A DNA stretch of 5,730 bases from assembly GCA_021815065.1 (NCBI GenBank), contig JAKAHI010000104.1, positions 1-5,730 on the forward strand, read 5' to 3'. The notes under the pieces were generated by a model. That model was not told the origin of the DNA. It saw only the letters and a list, made by a program, of their open reading frames with translations, and searched no databases. Origin of the DNA: a bacterium. Its GTDB lineage: Bacteria; JAMCPX01. The translations under genes were made by a program, and so were the position numbers. Every line of letters starts with the position of its first letter. The first letter of the stretch is position 1. Positions 4,872-5,730 of this stretch are shown here, in pieces.

Positions 4872-5730
4872 TTATTCTATATAACGGTGACGCAGCCCCA
4901 TGATATCGCGATACGTGACGACACCCATGATTTTGTTGTCCGTATCGGTTATGGGCAGTGCGCGGAAATTATAGCGCGTGAAAAACTCGGATGCCTTTCT
5001 GAGGGTGCTGTCATGTGCCAGCGAAATGACATTCCGGATCATCACATCTTTCAGAAAAGCATGCTCTTCAGCGGTCAGCAATTCCTTTATGTCGAGTACG
5101 CCGGCAAGATGTTTGTCGTTGTCCAGGATATAAAGATACATGACGACATCCTTGCCCTTGGCTATATAGCGGTACTGCTCCTGCGCCTGTTCAACGGTTA
5201 CGTCCGGTAAAAAAGATATAAAATCCTGCGTTGCAAAGTCGAGGATGTTCTCTTCGTGGTGCTCTACAATAGTGCGGATCTTGCGTGCATTTTCCGGGTT
5301 CAGGCGCTTCAGGATTGCGTCGGCTTCCGAAACCGAGAGTACCGAGAGAAAATCCGCTGCCTGACCCGTCGTCATCTCGTCTACGAGAACTGCAACCTTC
5401 TCGATTTTGAGAGATTCCACAAGGTCACGCTGCGCTTCCGGATCGATTTCTTCCAGGGTATCCGATGCTTGCTCGGGATCGAGTTTCTCGAATATTTCTA
5501 CACGCTGATTGGGCTCCATCTCTTCCAGAATATCCGCCAAATCCACCGGGTGCATGTCGGAGAGTTTTTCTTTCAGAACATTCAATTTGATATCGCCCTG
5601 AAAACGTCCTATCCGTTCCGGCAACGGCTGGATGTATTTCCATGAAACCGTTTGTTCCTGAATGTTTCTCGCCAAATTGTAGATAAAGTTTGCCAGCATG
5701 GTCAGATGGATACGGCGCAAAAGCCCATAA
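4872..5730 (-). CDS. MgtE_N and CBS-pair protein without a transport domain (partial; 5' end beyond the window)
   Basis: The reading frame stays open to the right edge: the codons before the TTG at 5718-5720 encode Tyr-Gly-Leu, giving YGLLRRIHL, so the real start lies outside. Numbering from that TTG, residues about 52-155 form an MgtE intracellular N domain: repeated short helical units rich in Leu, Glu and Asp, starting HPVDLADILEEM (57-68). Two CBS domains follow (about 158-215 and 225-278), and the protein ends at the second with Tyr-Ile-Glu. In true MgtE magnesium channels a five-helix membrane domain follows; here there is none, so this is not a transporter. Related soluble proteins, as I recall them from deltaproteobacteria, carry a PRC-barrel domain before MgtE_N; the LLRR-type segment and SWKYIQPL at the edge fit the link from such a domain. 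A role sensing Mg2+ or adenine nucleotides, or regulating a partner, is inference. The first CBS domain has a degenerate start (ENILDFATQDFISF in place of the usual AGxLMT-like block). Confidence 0.85.
   Translation of the reverse strand, partial: YGLLRRIHLTMLANFIYNLARNIQEQTVSWKYIQPLPERIGRFQGDIKLNVLKEKLSDMHPVDLADILEEMEPNQRVEIFEKLDPEQASDTLEEIDPEAQRDLVESLKIEKVAVLVDEMTTGQAADFLSVLSVSEADAILKRLNPENARKIRTIVEHHEENILDFATQDFISFLPDVTVEQAQEQYRYIAKGKDVVMYLYILDNDKHLAGVLDIKELLTAEEHAFLKDVMIRNVISLAHDSTLRKASEFFTRYNFRALPITDTDNKIMGVVTYRDIMGLRHRYIE

Noticed and set aside
4449..5210. Long open frame (253 codons) on the + strand
   Set aside because: It lies antisense to the REC-PilZ and MgtE_N/CBS genes and crosses their intergenic gap. 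The opposite strand encodes clear conserved domains, and this frame resembles nothing I know.
5256..5645. Open frame of 129 codons on the + strand
   Set aside because: It is a shadow of the MgtE_N helical repeats, whose biased codon pattern keeps other frames open.
5718..5720. TTG as the start of the MgtE_N/CBS gene
   Set aside because: The frame continues upstream to the window edge with residues (YGL before LRR) that look like family sequence, and there is no clear ribosome binding site.

Overview
The window looks like an ordinary chromosomal stretch from a Gram-negative bacterium. My best guess is a deltaproteobacterial-type lineage (Desulfobacterota in the wide sense). This rests on the family mix: a cleaved-signal periplasmic protein, a class A PBP1A, a response regulator fused to PilZ, and a soluble MgtE_N/CBS protein of the kind common there. 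It is inference from recalled family distribution, not a database result. I see no tRNA, rRNA, CRISPR array or transposase gene.

Layout. The left two thirds reads on the + strand: a small exported protein of unknown function (120-599), a bifunctional penicillin-binding protein 1A (695-3298), and 35 bases later a HhH-GPD DNA glycosylase (3334-3996) that resembles Helicobacter MagIII (3-methyladenine DNA glycosylase) more than classical endonuclease III. The right third reads on the - strand: a MgtE_N/CBS protein that enters from beyond the right edge (4872-5730, 5' end missing), then a two-domain REC-PilZ response regulator (4103-4786) with a near-consensus sigma70-type promoter of its own. 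The two gene sets converge at 3997-4102.

The convergent gap is the most unusual part. It is filled almost exactly by a 104-base element bounded by perfect 16-base terminal inverted repeats (3996-4011 and 4084-4099), with an AT-rich, non-coding interior. It looks like a small non-autonomous mobile or REP/MITE-like element, and its left end supplies the last base of the glycosylase stop codon. The glycosylase lacks the fourth cysteine of the usual C-terminal Fe-S motif just before that junction.

Functionally, the + strand genes cover cell-wall synthesis in the periplasm and DNA alkylation repair in the cytoplasm. The - strand genes suggest c-di-GMP-responsive signalling and a regulatory, non-transporting relative of the Mg2+ channel MgtE. 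Nothing in the sequence ties these into one pathway. I found no clear evidence of a new multi-gene system. The points worth a second look are the inverted-repeat element, the atypical glycosylase active site and Fe-S motif, two Thr/Ser-rich insertions in the PBP1A transpeptidase domain, and the duplicated motif in the small exported protein.
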